This document shows positions 55,253-63,973 of a stretch of DNA of 64,000 nucleotides, piece by piece. Position 1 is the stretch's first letter. Each line of letters begins with the position of its first letter. A program made the translations under genes and the position numbers. Origin of the DNA: Geitlerinema sp. PCC 7407 (GTDB taxonomy: Bacteria > Cyanobacteriota > Cyanobacteriia > PCC-7407); NCBI RefSeq assembly GCF_000317045.1, contig NC_019703.1, positions 1,600,501-1,664,500 of the forward strand. The letters run 5' to 3'. The notes under the pieces were generated by a model. That model worked only from the letters and a program-made list of their open reading frames with translations, was not told the origin of the DNA and made no database searches.

Positions 55253-55705
55253 ATGGATCCTGAAACCAACAAAACCGAATTTCAAACTGCCGAGGTTGCA
55301 ACCCCAACGGAGTTCGCGACGATGGATGTCAATGCTGATCGTCCTGGTGCGATCGCCCCTATCTCCCGCACCAAAAATAAAGAACAGTGGGAGGAAATTC
55401 GTGATCAGGTTTACGAAGTACTCGCCCAACTTCCGGAATACATTTCGAGTTTCTTCGCAGACAATCGTCGCCCGCTGATCACGGTGGGTCTCATCTTAAC
55501 TGCCTTCGTGACCGCCAAGGTGACTCTGGCTGTGCTATCGGCCATCAATGAAGTTCCTTTGCTGTCTCCGTTCTTTGAAGTTGTCGGCATCGCCTACTCT
55601 GGCTGGTTTACCTATCGCTATCTCCTGCGCGCCTCTAGCCGCAAGGAATTAGCGGACGAAGTGAGCTCCCTCAAAGACCAAGTCATTGGTGGTTCTCAGC
55701 GCTAA
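55253..55705 (+). CDS. CAAD / CURT1-type thylakoid membrane protein
   Basis: A 150-residue protein with a soluble N-terminus, two close membrane helices (RPLITVGLILTAFVTAKVTLAVLSAI and LLSPFFEVVGIAYSGWFTYRYLL), and an amphipathic helical end (SSRKELADEVSSLKDQV). This is the cyanobacterial aminoacyl-tRNA-synthetase appended domain, homologous to plant CURT1. Free copies (Synechocystis CurT) shape thylakoid curvature and photosystem II biogenesis centres. A strong terminator follows. Confidence 0.9.
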   Translation: MDPETNKTEFQTAEVATPTEFATMDVNADRPGAIAPISRTKNKEQWEEIRDQVYEVLAQLPEYISSFFADNRRPLITVGLILTAFVTAKVTLAVLSAINEVPLLSPFFEVVGIAYSGWFTYRYLLRASSRKELADEVSSLKDQVIGGSQR

Positions 55706-55810
55706 CGGTTGTCGATGGTGCTCCGTTCAGGAGTCTGTCGTTTTCGCTCCCCACTGAACCGCTGGCGAAGGCCGTGCTTGGGTGCGACTTTGCCCTCTAA
55801 ACCGTCTATC

Positions 55811-55844
55811 AGGGGAGAACAAAGCATCGTTCTCCCCTCTTTTG
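55811..55844 (+). terminator. Intrinsic terminator after the CAAD gene
   Basis: AGGGGAGAAC pairs with GTTCTCCCCT around an 8-base loop, followed by CTTTT. It lies about 105 bases after the stop. Confidence 0.85.
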
Positions 55845-56094
55845 CGGTCCTGCTTGTGAAGACTCTCAAGGCCAACCGTAGACTCAAAATTTCGCCTAGG
55901 CTGCATGCTGAGACCAGGCCCTAAGACGCTAGATTGGGCGGAAGGCGATCGCCTCATGGCCCTGCCTGCTAGCCCTACAAGCCGCTTGGGCTAATGGCTC
56001 GTGTACCAAAAAATAACCCCAGAGCTGCGTCTGGGGCTGAGAGCGTGCTTGGAAACAAGGTTGAGATTGCTCGCGAAGGGGCGATCGCTGCGGT

Positions 56095-56748
56095 CTAGCT
56101 GCGCAGCAGACAGTACTGGGCGACGGGAGCCAGCTTGGCTGGCGCAGTCGATGGACGCCGGTCGGGGGCCGGGGCTGCTGGGCTCGCGGTCTCGCAGTGC
56201 CGATCGAGAATTTGGGGCACCTCGCTGGCCGAAATGCGGCTGTAGCGCGTTTTGTCCGGCATGACGATATTGGGACCTGCTTTGCAGCGCTTCATGCAGC
56301 CGGTTTCCTTGATCGTCACCTGTTCGTCCAGCCCGCGATCGCGCAAGTTTGTCTGTAGCGCGGCGCTGACTTCGCGGCCCCCCCGCTTCCAGCAGTCGGA
56401 CTTGCGGCACACCAGGATACAGGCTGGCTTGGCTGTGGCTGGAGCAGGAGGCTGAGCCGCAGCGGGACTGGTCGCTCCTCCTGTCTGCTCGACAGAAGTA
56501 GGCACAATCGTGTGGGCCTTGTGCTTGACGAGGCCCTTTTTGAAATCGACTTTGCGCTCGCCTTCGACGTGGACCCAGACGCCCAGACTCAGGACCTCCG
56601 GTAGCCGGAAGCGATCCTCTTTGGGAATCTTGATCAAAAGTTCGCTATCGGCAGTTTGCAGCCGCAGGTACTTTGGCTGGTCGCCGACCAAGAAAGCCAC
56701 GAGGCGACCGCTGAGGGCAAATTCGGAGACGTACTTTGACTTAGCCAT
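56095..56748 (-). CDS. Thioredoxin-like 2Fe-2S ferredoxin domain protein
   Basis: A 217-residue protein. Residues 1-85 are a small beta-rich domain (SKYVSEFALSGRLVAFLVGD...). After an Ala/Pro-rich linker, residues 108-190 form a 2Fe-2S thioredoxin-like ferredoxin with the cluster cysteines in CRKSDCWKRGG and CMKRCKAGPNIVMPDKTRYS. Such domains occur in NuoE/HoxE-type subunits and as free electron carriers. The tail is Pro/Ala-rich. The ATG at 56748 (MAKSKYV) is preferred to an upstream start. Partner is unknown. Confidence 0.85.
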   Translation of the reverse strand: MAKSKYVSEFALSGRLVAFLVGDQPKYLRLQTADSELLIKIPKEDRFRLPEVLSLGVWVHVEGERKVDFKKGLVKHKAHTIVPTSVEQTGGATSPAAAQPPAPATAKPACILVCRKSDCWKRGGREVSAALQTNLRDRGLDEQVTIKETGCMKRCKAGPNIVMPDKTRYSRISASEVPQILDRHCETASPAAPAPDRRPSTAPAKLAPVAQYCLLRS

Positions 56749-57162
56749 AGAAAAAAGTGTCTGGGGTGGGGTGAGCAATCGAAGGCTGTCTGGGACATTA
56801 ACTGCCAATGATTCCTGACTGCGATCGCCTACAAGAGACGTTGGCAAGGGAGAGAGTCGGCTTGACCCTCGTCTTCAGGCGCGCTCGATCTGGAAAAAAC
56901 GCTTGAAAGTCAGTCTTGATAAAGGTTCTAGGTGAAATTGAGAAAATTAAATCTCGGTCTGTAGAGATGGCTCTGGGGTGATAGCGATGCCCCGAGGAGA
57001 AAATCTGACTCTATTATTGCAAATAATATTCAATAAATCAGGAGACTCTGCCAGTCCAGTGCGCCAAAATGGCGGAAAAAGCCATGGCTAACCCGGGCGA
57101 TCGCCGAAGCACATCGCCAACAAACGGGACAATAAAAGCAGAAAACAGAGGACCGAACGCCT
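56749..57162. other. Divergent region between the 2Fe-2S gene and sipA
   Basis: A 414-base gap, AT-rich in its middle (56930-57040). Promoters of both genes should lie here; no clear site or RNA is seen. Confidence 0.4.
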
Positions 57163-57435
57163 ATGAGTGACGAATTTTCGCTGGGAGACTGCGTCAAAGT
57201 CCAAACCCTGCCGCCCTACTACAAAACCGCCGATCCGATGCCGATGCTGCGTCCCCCCAACGTGATCCCGCTGGGTGAAAAAGGCATCATTATGGACCGG
57301 CGGCCGGGAGGCTACTGGGTGGTGCACTTCGCGCGCGGGGCCTATCTGCTTGATAGTCAGTATTTGGCGCTGGTGACGGAGGAAGAGGCAGTGGCGACGC
57401 CAGAGCCGCCTGCCGGAGACCGTTCTGCGCCCTAG
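57163..57435 (+). CDS. sipA: NblS-interacting protein SipA
   Basis: A 90-residue protein of the SipA/DUF3148 family. The wording FSLGDCVKVQTLPPYYKTADPM followed by MLRPPNVIPLGEKGIIMDRRPGGYW and FARGAYLLDSQYL is diagnostic. SipA binds the sensor kinase NblS (Hik33) and stimulates its activity in high-light and stress responses. It is a small SH3-like beta barrel. Its stop overlaps that of the convergent M16 gene. Confidence 0.92.
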   Translation: MSDEFSLGDCVKVQTLPPYYKTADPMPMLRPPNVIPLGEKGIIMDRRPGGYWVVHFARGAYLLDSQYLALVTEEEAVATPEPPAGDRSAP

Positions 57436-58757
57436 AGAACGGCGGGACTGGCGATCGCGCTGACGGCGCTTTCGGGACCGACCAAGGAGCGGTAGGGCTC
57501 GAGGAAATAGCGCTGGGCGACTGCCAGAGCGGCTTCGGGGGTCACAGCGGCGATCGCCTCCTGGAAGGCCCCATCAAACTCCACCCCCAAGCCTAGGGTT
57601 TCGTACCAGCCGTAGACCTGGGCAATCTGGGCATTGGTTTGCTTGCCCAGAGCGTACTGACCGAGCAGCTTGTTCTTCGCCGCCTGGAGCTCTTCTTCGC
57701 TCAGGCAGAGGTCCCGCAGCCGCCGGACTTCGCGCTCTAGGCCTTCCACAGCGATCGCCGTATTGCTCGGAGCGGTGCCCATATAGACCACAAACTGGGA
57801 GACATCCAGGCGCGTCGGATAAAACGCCGAAACGTCGTAGGCCAGGCCCCGCTTTTCTCGCAGTTCCACAAACAGGCGGCTAGAGAGACCGTTGCCCAAA
57901 TAGGTATTGAGTAGCTTGAGGGCAGGGTAGTCGATCGGGCCGCTGAGCAAGTCCGCGGCCGTGGGCACTGGGGCTGCCAAATAGCCCAGCATCACCACCG
58001 ATTGCTGCGTGGCCTGGGGCGTGATGCTGGTGCGGGGTTGGGTTTGGGGCGGGTAGAGGTCCAGCGTCGGCAGGGGCTGCTCGGGGATCGCCCAGTCGCC
58101 AAAGACCCCCTCGATCAGGGCGATCGCCTCCGTCGGCGTAATCCGCCCTGAGAGGCTGATCACCAAATTGTCGGGCCGGAAAAACTGCTGATGGTAGCGC
58201 AGCAAGTCTTCTCGGCCAATCCGAGAGACGGTTTCCTCCGTGCCTAGGGTCGAAAAACCGTAGGGGTGGTCGTGGTACATCAACCGGCGCAGCTGGTCAA
58301 AAGCGACCGAAAAGGGCTGCTCCTGCTGCGATCGAATATTTTGGAGCGTCAGCCGCTGCTCCAGCGCCACCTCGGCTTCGGGAAACGACGGCGATCGCAT
58401 CAGCTCGGCGGCCAGCGCCAAAATGCTCGAAAAATCCGCCGAAACGGTTTTCAGGTTGATCAAAAAATAATCGCTCGTGGCGTCTGCTCCCAAGCTCGCC
58501 CCCACCGACTCCACCTGCTCAGCGATGTCCATCGAGGACAGCTGGTCGGTGCCTTTGGTCAGGACCGCCGCCAGCAGCGACGCCAGCCCCATCTGTTCCG
58601 GGGGATCCCACCGGCTGCCCGCCCGGACAAACAGGCGAGCGGCGATGATGTCGGTAATGGGATTCTCGGACACAAGGACAACAATTCCGTTGTCCAGGAC
58701 AGCGCGGAACGGTTTGTGGCTCTGGGAGGGAGACAGTCCAGTTTGAATCACGGGCAC
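57432..58757 (-). CDS. M16 peptidase, non-catalytic subunit type
   Basis: A 441-residue M16 (pitrilysin) family protein with two homologous halves. The zinc motif HxxEH is missing: the corresponding stretch reads GLASLLAAVLTKGT where the partner gene has AHFLEHMIFKGT. It should therefore be the structural partner of a heterodimer. The C-terminal half keeps the R/Y motif region (RGLAYDVSAFYP). Start is GTG at 58757. The catalytic partner gene lies 135 bases upstream on the same strand. Confidence 0.9.
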   Translation of the reverse strand: MPVIQTGLSPSQSHKPFRAVLDNGIVVLVSENPITDIIAARLFVRAGSRWDPPEQMGLASLLAAVLTKGTDQLSSMDIAEQVESVGASLGADATSDYFLINLKTVSADFSSILALAAELMRSPSFPEAEVALEQRLTLQNIRSQQEQPFSVAFDQLRRLMYHDHPYGFSTLGTEETVSRIGREDLLRYHQQFFRPDNLVISLSGRITPTEAIALIEGVFGDWAIPEQPLPTLDLYPPQTQPRTSITPQATQQSVVMLGYLAAPVPTAADLLSGPIDYPALKLLNTYLGNGLSSRLFVELREKRGLAYDVSAFYPTRLDVSQFVVYMGTAPSNTAIAVEGLEREVRRLRDLCLSEEELQAAKNKLLGQYALGKQTNAQIAQVYGWYETLGLGVEFDGAFQEAIAAVTPEAALAVAQRYFLEPYRSLVGPESAVSAIASPAVL

Positions 58758-58892
58758 AAAGAATCCTTACTCTCTAAAGTCAATCAGTCTTGGGAAATCA
58801 GCAAAGCAAAGCAGGGAAAGAGAGGCTCTCCGGGGCGATCGCGCTGAGTCAGCTAAATCAAAGGACGCTTCAAACGCGATCGGAGTGCCGCT

Positions 58893-60158
58893 CTAGAGCG
58901 ATCGCAAAATTGTCACAGCATAGCGGTAGGGCGACAGGTATTGCTGAGCAATCTGCTGCAAGTCACTGGCCTGGAGCGCCTGGATATACCTGGGATAACT
59001 CGTGGACAATGCCGCGTCTGCGATGGTGCCATAGTACCCATATAGACCCGCCAACTGCCCAGGCGTCTCCGTCGAAAACGCATAATCATTACACAGGAGT
59101 CGCTTGCAGCGGGCCAGCTCGGCCTCCGAGATCGGGCCGTGGGCCAAGGCCGCTAGGCGATCGCCCACGATCGCCTCAACCCGCTCCAAATGCTCAACTT
59201 CGAGCCATGCACTGATCGTAAACAGGCTAGAATCGCGCTGCAAAGAAAAATCGCAGCTAACGCCCTGGACCAACTGCCGCTCTTCCCGCAGCTCGCGCAC
59301 CAAGCGGGACGATCGCCCCTCTCCCAGCAGCACCGCCAGCAAGTCTAGGCCGTAGGCGTCTTGGAGCTGATCCACCCCTGGCCCCGTCCACGCCATCAGC
59401 AGTCGCGCCTGCTCTAGGCGGGGCAGCCGGATCTCTTGGCGACGAATGTAGGTCAGCGGCGGATCCGCACTGTAAACCAAAGGTGAGCAGTCTCCCGGCG
59501 GAACAAAGTCGCGAAAATTTTCCTCGACCAGCGCCCGCGTCGCCTCGTACTCCACACCGCCCGCCACGACCACCACCATGTTCTCGGGCTGGTAGTAGCT
59601 GCTGTGAAACTGCCGCATCTGGGCAGGGGAATTTTGCAGCAGTGTCTCCTCCGTGCCCAGGACCGGCCGTCCGTAGGGATGATCTTGGTAGATGGTCTCC
59701 ATCAGGGCCTGAAAGCCTAGCCAGTCCGGGTTGTCCTGGGTTTGGCGGATTTCCTCGAGGACCACGTCTCGCTCCCGCCCAAATTCATCGTCCGGGATTG
59801 CCGCGTGGAGCAGCAGCTCGGAGAGATAGGGCAGCGTCGCCCCCAGCTGCTGGGCTGCGGTGGTGATGAAAAAGTGGGCGTAATCGTGGCTGGTCGCGGC
59901 GTTGGTGATCCCACCCTGGGTCTCGATCGCCTGGTCAAACATGCCTGGGCGCAGCTGATGTGTTCCCTTGAAAATCATGTGCTCCAGGAAGTGGGCCATA
60001 CCAGACCACTCATTGGGCTCAACCCTTGCGCCTGCCTTCACCCAAACATCTACGACGGCAACGGGCGTGGCCGGGATGTGTTGATGGATCAGCGTAAGAC
60101 CGCTGCTGAGCCGATCAATGTTGGCGCCGAAACTTGAGGAGATAGCGATGGTTGACAA
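58893..60158 (-). CDS. M16 zinc peptidase, catalytic subunit
   Basis: A 421-residue M16 family peptidase. The inverted zinc motif is HFLEH (His56, Glu59, His60), with the third ligand in the ERDVVLEEI helix. No signal peptide is evident. With the downstream HxxEH-less paralogue it forms the alpha/beta pair known from bacterial and mitochondrial processing peptidases; its substrate here is unknown. The frame opens with a TTG at 60158 and contains no suitable ATG, so a TTG start is assigned. Confidence 0.9.
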   Translation of the reverse strand: MSTIAISSSFGANIDRLSSGLTLIHQHIPATPVAVVDVWVKAGARVEPNEWSGMAHFLEHMIFKGTHQLRPGMFDQAIETQGGITNAATSHDYAHFFITTAAQQLGATLPYLSELLLHAAIPDDEFGRERDVVLEEIRQTQDNPDWLGFQALMETIYQDHPYGRPVLGTEETLLQNSPAQMRQFHSSYYQPENMVVVVAGGVEYEATRALVEENFRDFVPPGDCSPLVYSADPPLTYIRRQEIRLPRLEQARLLMAWTGPGVDQLQDAYGLDLLAVLLGEGRSSRLVRELREERQLVQGVSCDFSLQRDSSLFTISAWLEVEHLERVEAIVGDRLAALAHGPISEAELARCKRLLCNDYAFSTETPGQLAGLYGYYGTIADAALSTSYPRYIQALQASDLQQIAQQYLSPYRYAVTILRSL

Positions 60159-60407
60159 TACGATGGGGAACTCACTCTGCGGCCGATGTTAGACCATTGT
60201 AATGCCTGGCCTTGGGTCTGCGGCGTCGGCTGTTTCTACGAAAATTCTTAAGAAGTTTGGCTGCCTTGGCCGGGGCGATCGCGCTTCAGACGGCGACAGG
60301 CGCGATCGCGTCCGGACGGGCCGTGGCAAAAGTCAAGCGGCGCTGATATTGCTCTCTCGGGCCGCTCTTTCGGGCCAACCAGGGAGACTTCATCCAAAAA
60401 TTGCCAT

Positions 60408-60440
60408 TAAAAAATCCCCTATCGCTTCGACAAGGGACTT
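60408..60440 (-). terminator. Terminator of the 6S RNA transcript
   Basis: On the minus strand a 13-bp stem (60428-60440 with 60412-60424, including three G:U pairs) has an AAG loop and runs into six T. It can end the 6S transcript or read-through from purK. Confidence 0.85.
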
Positions 60441-60452
60441 CTTAAAAAGATT

Positions 60453-60643
60453 GAGCTTCACCGCAACGCCGTCTTACCTCAGTTTTTGACCTGGCTAATG
60501 CCAGGTGGGTGTCTTGGCTTCAGGCTTAGAAGTTTCCGGGTACATGCCCGGTCTACTGCCGCCGAAACTGGCTTGACTCCCTAATTCAAAAAGCATAGAT
60601 CATAAAACGCTATTGGCAGTCACCAACGCCGCAGTGAAGCTTA
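60453..60643 (-). ncRNA. ssrS: 6S RNA (ssrS / ssaA)
   Basis: About 190 bases on the minus strand fold as 6S RNA. The ends pair: AGCTTCAC near 60634-60641 with GTGAAGCT at 60454-60461, continued through a wobble. Inside are the hairpin CCGGG-N6-CCCGG (60536-60551) and the hairpin ACCTGGC-N4-GCCAGGT (60489-60506), with an intervening AAGCC...GACACCCACC string that parallels the AAGCC...GACACATTCACC of E. coli 6S. 6S mimics an open promoter and binds the RNA polymerase holoenzyme. The gene lies 80 bases behind purK on the same strand; a purK link is known in cyanobacteria as far as I recall. The ends are approximate. Confidence 0.75.
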
Positions 60644-60649
60644 GTGACT

Positions 60650-60655
60650 ATTTTA
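60650..60655 (-). promoter_or_regulatory. -10 box of the 6S RNA gene
   Basis: The minus strand reads TAAAAT, 6-7 bases before the predicted 5' end. A weak -35 candidate (GTGCAA) lies 17 bases farther upstream. This would allow 6S transcription apart from purK. Confidence 0.5.
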
Positions 60656-60723
60656 AGCGTGGGTTTGCCGGATTGCACACCCCACAGCTCAGATTTTCTG
60701 ACGGGCGATCGCCTTGAGAGGGC

Positions 60724-61932
60724 CTAGCTTTGGACCAGGGCCGGATACCAGATGGACTCGACGGTGTGGGCGATCGCCATGGCGCGCGATCGCACCTCTT
60801 CGGGGGGAGCGTCGATCAAGACGGTGACGTGGCCCAGTTTGCGGCCCGGGCGGGACTCGGTTTTGCCGTACCAGTGGACGTGGGCCTGGGGCAGCTCGGC
60901 CAGGCGCTGGCGAACGCTGCTGTAGTCGCTGGTGGAGCTCTCGTAGCCCAGAAGGTTGATCATCACGGCGCCGTCGCTGCGCAGGGCGGGGCTGCCGAGG
61001 GGGCGATCGCCCACGGCCCGCAGGTGCTGCTCAAACTGGGAGGTGGCGCAGGCGTCCAGGCTGAAGTGGCCGGAGTTGTGGGTGCGGGGGGCGACTTCGT
61101 TGACCAGCAAGCGGCCATCGGTGGTCAAAAAGAGCTCGATGCCGTAGACGCCGACGGCGTTGAGGCCCGTCAGCAGGGTGCGGGCGATCGCCTGGGCGTC
61201 TTGGGCAACGGCGGCGGCGATGGGTGCTGGCGCGATGACCCGCCGACACACCTGATCCTCTTGCTGGGTCTCGACGATGGGATAGACGGCGATGTCGCCG
61301 CTGACCGAGCGACAGGCGATCGCGGCCAGCTCCCGCTCGAAGGGCACAAACTCCTCCAGCAGCACCGACGCGCGGCCCAGGCGCTCCCAGAGCTCTGTGA
61401 GGGCAGCCAGGGACTTGAGGACAAAGGTGCCCTGGCCGTCGTAGCCGTGGCGGCGGGTTTTGAGCACGACGGGGAAGCCGAGCTGGCTGAGGGCTTCGGG
61501 CGGGGACTCCGGCTCGAGGGCGATGAAGCGAGGCACCGGCAGCCCCAGGGACTGGAGATAGCAGCGCTGGTCGTACTTGTCGAGCAGCGGTCGCAAGCTG
61601 GCGATCGCAGGCCGAAAGCACACCCCCTGCTGGACGAGCTGCTCCAGGGCATCGAGATCCACAAATTCGTTTTCGAAGGTGATGACTTCGCACTGCTGGG
61701 CCAGCTGGGCGGTGGCGGCGGCGTCATCAATGGCGGCCAGCACCCGATCAGCGGCGATCGCCACCGCAGGGTCGCTGTCTTTGGGGGTTTGGACCACCAG
61801 CTCCATCCCCAGCTTGCCTGCCTCCTGGGCCATCATCCATGCCAGCTGACCACCGCCTATGACGCCGATGCGCTGGGCCGATGAAGGGGCTAGGGTTTCA
61901 CCACTAGAGGCGATCGCGGGATCTGAAGCCAT
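60724..61932 (-). CDS. purK: 5-(carboxyamino)imidazole ribonucleotide synthase
   Basis: A 402-residue ATP-grasp enzyme that carboxylates AIR with bicarbonate to N5-CAIR in purine synthesis. The N-terminal loop GVIGGGQLAWMMAQEAGKLGM, the ATP-grasp core (FPVVLKTRRHGYDGQGTFVL) and the EVAPRTHNSGHFS metal/substrate region are present. ATG 61932 (MASDPA) is used; the frame also opens at TTG 61950. The 6S RNA gene follows on the same strand. Confidence 0.95.
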   Translation of the reverse strand: MASDPAIASSGETLAPSSAQRIGVIGGGQLAWMMAQEAGKLGMELVVQTPKDSDPAVAIAADRVLAAIDDAAATAQLAQQCEVITFENEFVDLDALEQLVQQGVCFRPAIASLRPLLDKYDQRCYLQSLGLPVPRFIALEPESPPEALSQLGFPVVLKTRRHGYDGQGTFVLKSLAALTELWERLGRASVLLEEFVPFERELAAIACRSVSGDIAVYPIVETQQEDQVCRRVIAPAPIAAAVAQDAQAIARTLLTGLNAVGVYGIELFLTTDGRLLVNEVAPRTHNSGHFSLDACATSQFEQHLRAVGDRPLGSPALRSDGAVMINLLGYESSTSDYSSVRQRLAELPQAHVHWYGKTESRPGRKLGHVTVLIDAPPEEVRSRAMAIAHTVESIWYPALVQS

Positions 61933-62023
61933 GGAACGGGTCTCCGACAAAAACAGGATCTCCTATTATCCGATGCAATTTCCCTGGCGATCGAACCAGT
62001 CCCGGAGGCGATCGCCCCTCAAG

Positions 62024-62050
62024 CCAAAAAAGCAGGGCGATCGCCCTGCT
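62024..62050 (-). terminator. HIP1-centred terminator of the arsA-type gene
   Basis: A perfect 20-bp palindrome (62031-62050) with GCGATCGC in the middle; on the minus strand it is followed by five T. It lies 37 bases behind the stop of the ArsA-type gene. Confidence 0.85.
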
Positions 62051-62086
62051 CTTGCTCAAAAACCCGCTTGCGGTCAGGCTCGAACC

Positions 62087-63268
62087 CTAATTCATCGGCG
62101 CAAACCGAATTTTGAGATAATCCTCTTCCATCTTGGCCCCCGACGGCTGCAGCGCCGCCAAAGCCTGGGGCAGCACCAAGTTGCGGCGATGGTTGCCGAT
62201 GCGAATATTCAGCTCATCGCCCGACTTGCTCAGGTCGATTTGGCTCTTGGGAATGCCGGGGAGATAGACCTCCAAGCTGTACTGATTTTGCTCCTGCACG
62301 ACCCGCAGCGTTGTTTCCTTGTAGTAAACCTGGGCCGGGTCTTCGTCTGCGTAGAGCGTCTCCTTTAGGCGCTCCAGCGCTTCGAGGCCGCACATTTCCT
62401 CGGAGTAGAGCGGCACCTCTTTGATCGGCAGCGGCCGGAAGTTCTCGTGAATCTCGTCGCGATACTGCTTCTGGTTCTCTTTCCAGCGCTGGAAAAAGGG
62501 ATCTTGGACCTGATCGGGGATGATCCGGTTTGCGACGACTAGGTCAGTGCCCACGTTGTAGAGGCTCAGGTATGCGTGGGCGCGCAAAGACTCTTTGATC
62601 ACCATTTTCTCGGGGTTGGTGACTAGGCGCACCGAGGTTTGGGTGGGATCGGTCAGCACCTTCTCCAGGGCCTCGATCTGCTCGTAAAACTCGTAGGGCG
62701 CGTCCATCACTTCCTTGTTGGGCAGCGAGAAGCCCGCGATCGGCCGGAACAGGGGCTCAAACACCGGACGCAGGGCGACGGACATGGCCTGAAGCGGCTT
62801 GTAGAAGCGGCGCATGTACCAGCCTGCGACTTCGGGCAGGCTCAGAAGGCGCAGGGCGGTCCCGGTGGGGGCCGAGTCGATGATCAGCACGTCGTACTCG
62901 CCTTCGTCGTAGTGCCGCTTCATGCGCACCAGGCTGAAGATCTCGTCCATGCCCGGCAAGATGGCCAGCTCTTCGGCCTCCACGCCCTCGAGCCCCCGGG
63001 CCTGCAACACCTGGGTGATGTAGCGCTTGACGGCACCCCAGTTGTTTTCGAGCTCCATCAGGGCGTCGAGCTCGGCGCCCCACAGGTTGGGCTTGACGAG
63101 GCGGGGCTCGTGGGACAGCTCCATGTCAAAGCTGTCGGCGAGGGAGTGAGCTGGGTCTGTGCTCAGCACCAGGGTCTTGTAGCCCAGCTCCGCACAGCGG
63201 AGACCTGTGGCGGCTGCAACGGAGGTTTTCCCAACGCCGCCCTTGCCGGTCATCAGAATTACGCGCAT
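62087..63268 (-). CDS. ArsA/GET3-type ATPase with C-terminal HSP20-like domain
   Basis: A 393-residue ATPase. The deviant P-loop GKGGVGKT (residues 8-15), [13 protein letters not shown], and [17 protein letters not shown] mark the ArsA/GET3 family. Residues about 310-393 ([23 protein letters not shown], then [22 protein letters not shown]) form an HSP20-like beta sandwich. There is only one P-loop, unlike true ArsA with two halves, and no ars genes adjoin it. Its role may be membrane-protein or client handling as in GET3; arsenite pumping is unlikely. ATG at 63268. Confidence 0.92.
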   Translation of the reverse strand: MRVILMTGKGGVGKTSVAAATGLRCAELGYKTLVLSTDPAHSLADSFDMELSHEPRLVKPNLWGAELDALMELENNWGAVKRYITQVLQARGLEGVEAEELAILPGMDEIFSLVRMKRHYDEGEYDVLIIDSAPTGTALRLLSLPEVAGWYMRRFYKPLQAMSVALRPVFEPLFRPIAGFSLPNKEVMDAPYEFYEQIEALEKVLTDPTQTSVRLVTNPEKMVIKESLRAHAYLSLYNVGTDLVVANRIIPDQVQDPFFQRWKENQKQYRDEIHENFRPLPIKEVPLYSEEMCGLEALERLKETLYADEDPAQVYYKETTLRVVQEQNQYSLEVYLPGIPKSQIDLSKSGDELNIRIGNHRRNLVLPQALAALQPSGAKMEEDYLKIRFAPMN

Positions 63269-63574
63269 GGAGAGTCCTGCTCTGTCTGAGAAGTGTTTAT
63301 ATTTGTTTACATGATAGTACGGGACCGCAAAAGCCTATCTACTCTGGGCATCAGATAAAAATCGGGTGCTCCGAGCGCGACTCAAGGGCCAGAGAAAAGC
63401 GCGATCGCCCCTCAGCGGTTTCTAAGGCTCTGGCCCGCAAAATGAAAACATCCTTAGCAAGGATATTGGGCTGCTAGCTTTATCGCTTCGCTTTCAGACA
63501 AATTTAAAATTCAGCAGATATTTTCTGTTGCTGTGGGGATAACTAGAGTTAACGCTGTTTACCAGATCTAACTT
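63269..63574. other. AT-rich gap before the orphan ORF
   Basis: About 306 bases between divergent genes, becoming AT-rich from about 63480. No RNA gene, repeat or clear promoter can be named. Confidence 0.4.
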
Positions 63575-63973
63575 ATGCCCATATCAACTCTTGAAATTAT
63601 TACATTAGTCAAAGTATCTATGGAGTCTTATAAGGCCGCTAGATATGCTGGTTATGCTGTGAAGAGCATCTATGAAGATTTAGTTCACTCTGGAAAAAAG
63701 GAGCTGGGTGAATTCTATCTCAAGGATGGAAACTATATAACTTGGAAAATTAAAGTCAGAGTTACAGGTAATAGAGGCAGGTATTTAAAATTAAAATCCA
63801 ATCTCTCAGACGACACAATAAGAGTCTCTGCCGATGGCTATAAACCGAGTAAGTATCTTCAAATGCGTTTAGAAGAATGGATGGCTTTTGCAGCCTATGT
63901 GAAAACCCGAGATAGCCGCTTGAAATCCTGTCTTGAAGATGTGCTTGATAGACTTGTAGCTGATGTACGCTGA
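63575..63973 (+). CDS. Orphan AT-rich protein of unknown function
   Basis: A 132-residue protein that I do not recognise. It starts with a hydrophobic stretch (MPISTLEIITLVKVSMESYKA), has Lys-rich, beta-prone middle text (YITWKIKVRVTGNRGRYLKLKS) and a helical C-terminus (RLEEWMAFAAYVKTRDSRLK). Codon use is clearly more AT-rich than in the rest of the window, with many AAA, ATA and TTA codons, which suggests recent acquisition or relaxed selection. It lies at the window edge, so its downstream context is unknown. Confidence 0.6.
   Translation: MPISTLEIITLVKVSMESYKAARYAGYAVKSIYEDLVHSGKKELGEFYLKDGNYITWKIKVRVTGNRGRYLKLKSNLSDDTIRVSADGYKPSKYLQMRLEEWMAFAAYVKTRDSRLKSCLEDVLDRLVADVR

Larger units (their letters stand above)
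60159..60723. other. Gap between M16 gene and purK containing a 6S RNA gene
   Basis: A 565-base stretch without a protein gene. The part 60408-60655 is explained by the 6S RNA gene, its promoter and its terminator (separate entries). The rest (60159-60407) shows several HIP1 copies but nothing I can name. Confidence 0.6.

Noticed and set aside
60730-61884. 384-codon plus-strand frame opposite purK
   Set aside because: Shadow frame rich in Gly/Val/Asp from GC-biased codons; purK is intact on the other strand.
63309-63325. NtcA-like site upstream of the ArsA-type gene
   Set aside because: On the minus strand it reads GTA-N8-TAA; the second half does not match and no promoter element is placed to support it.
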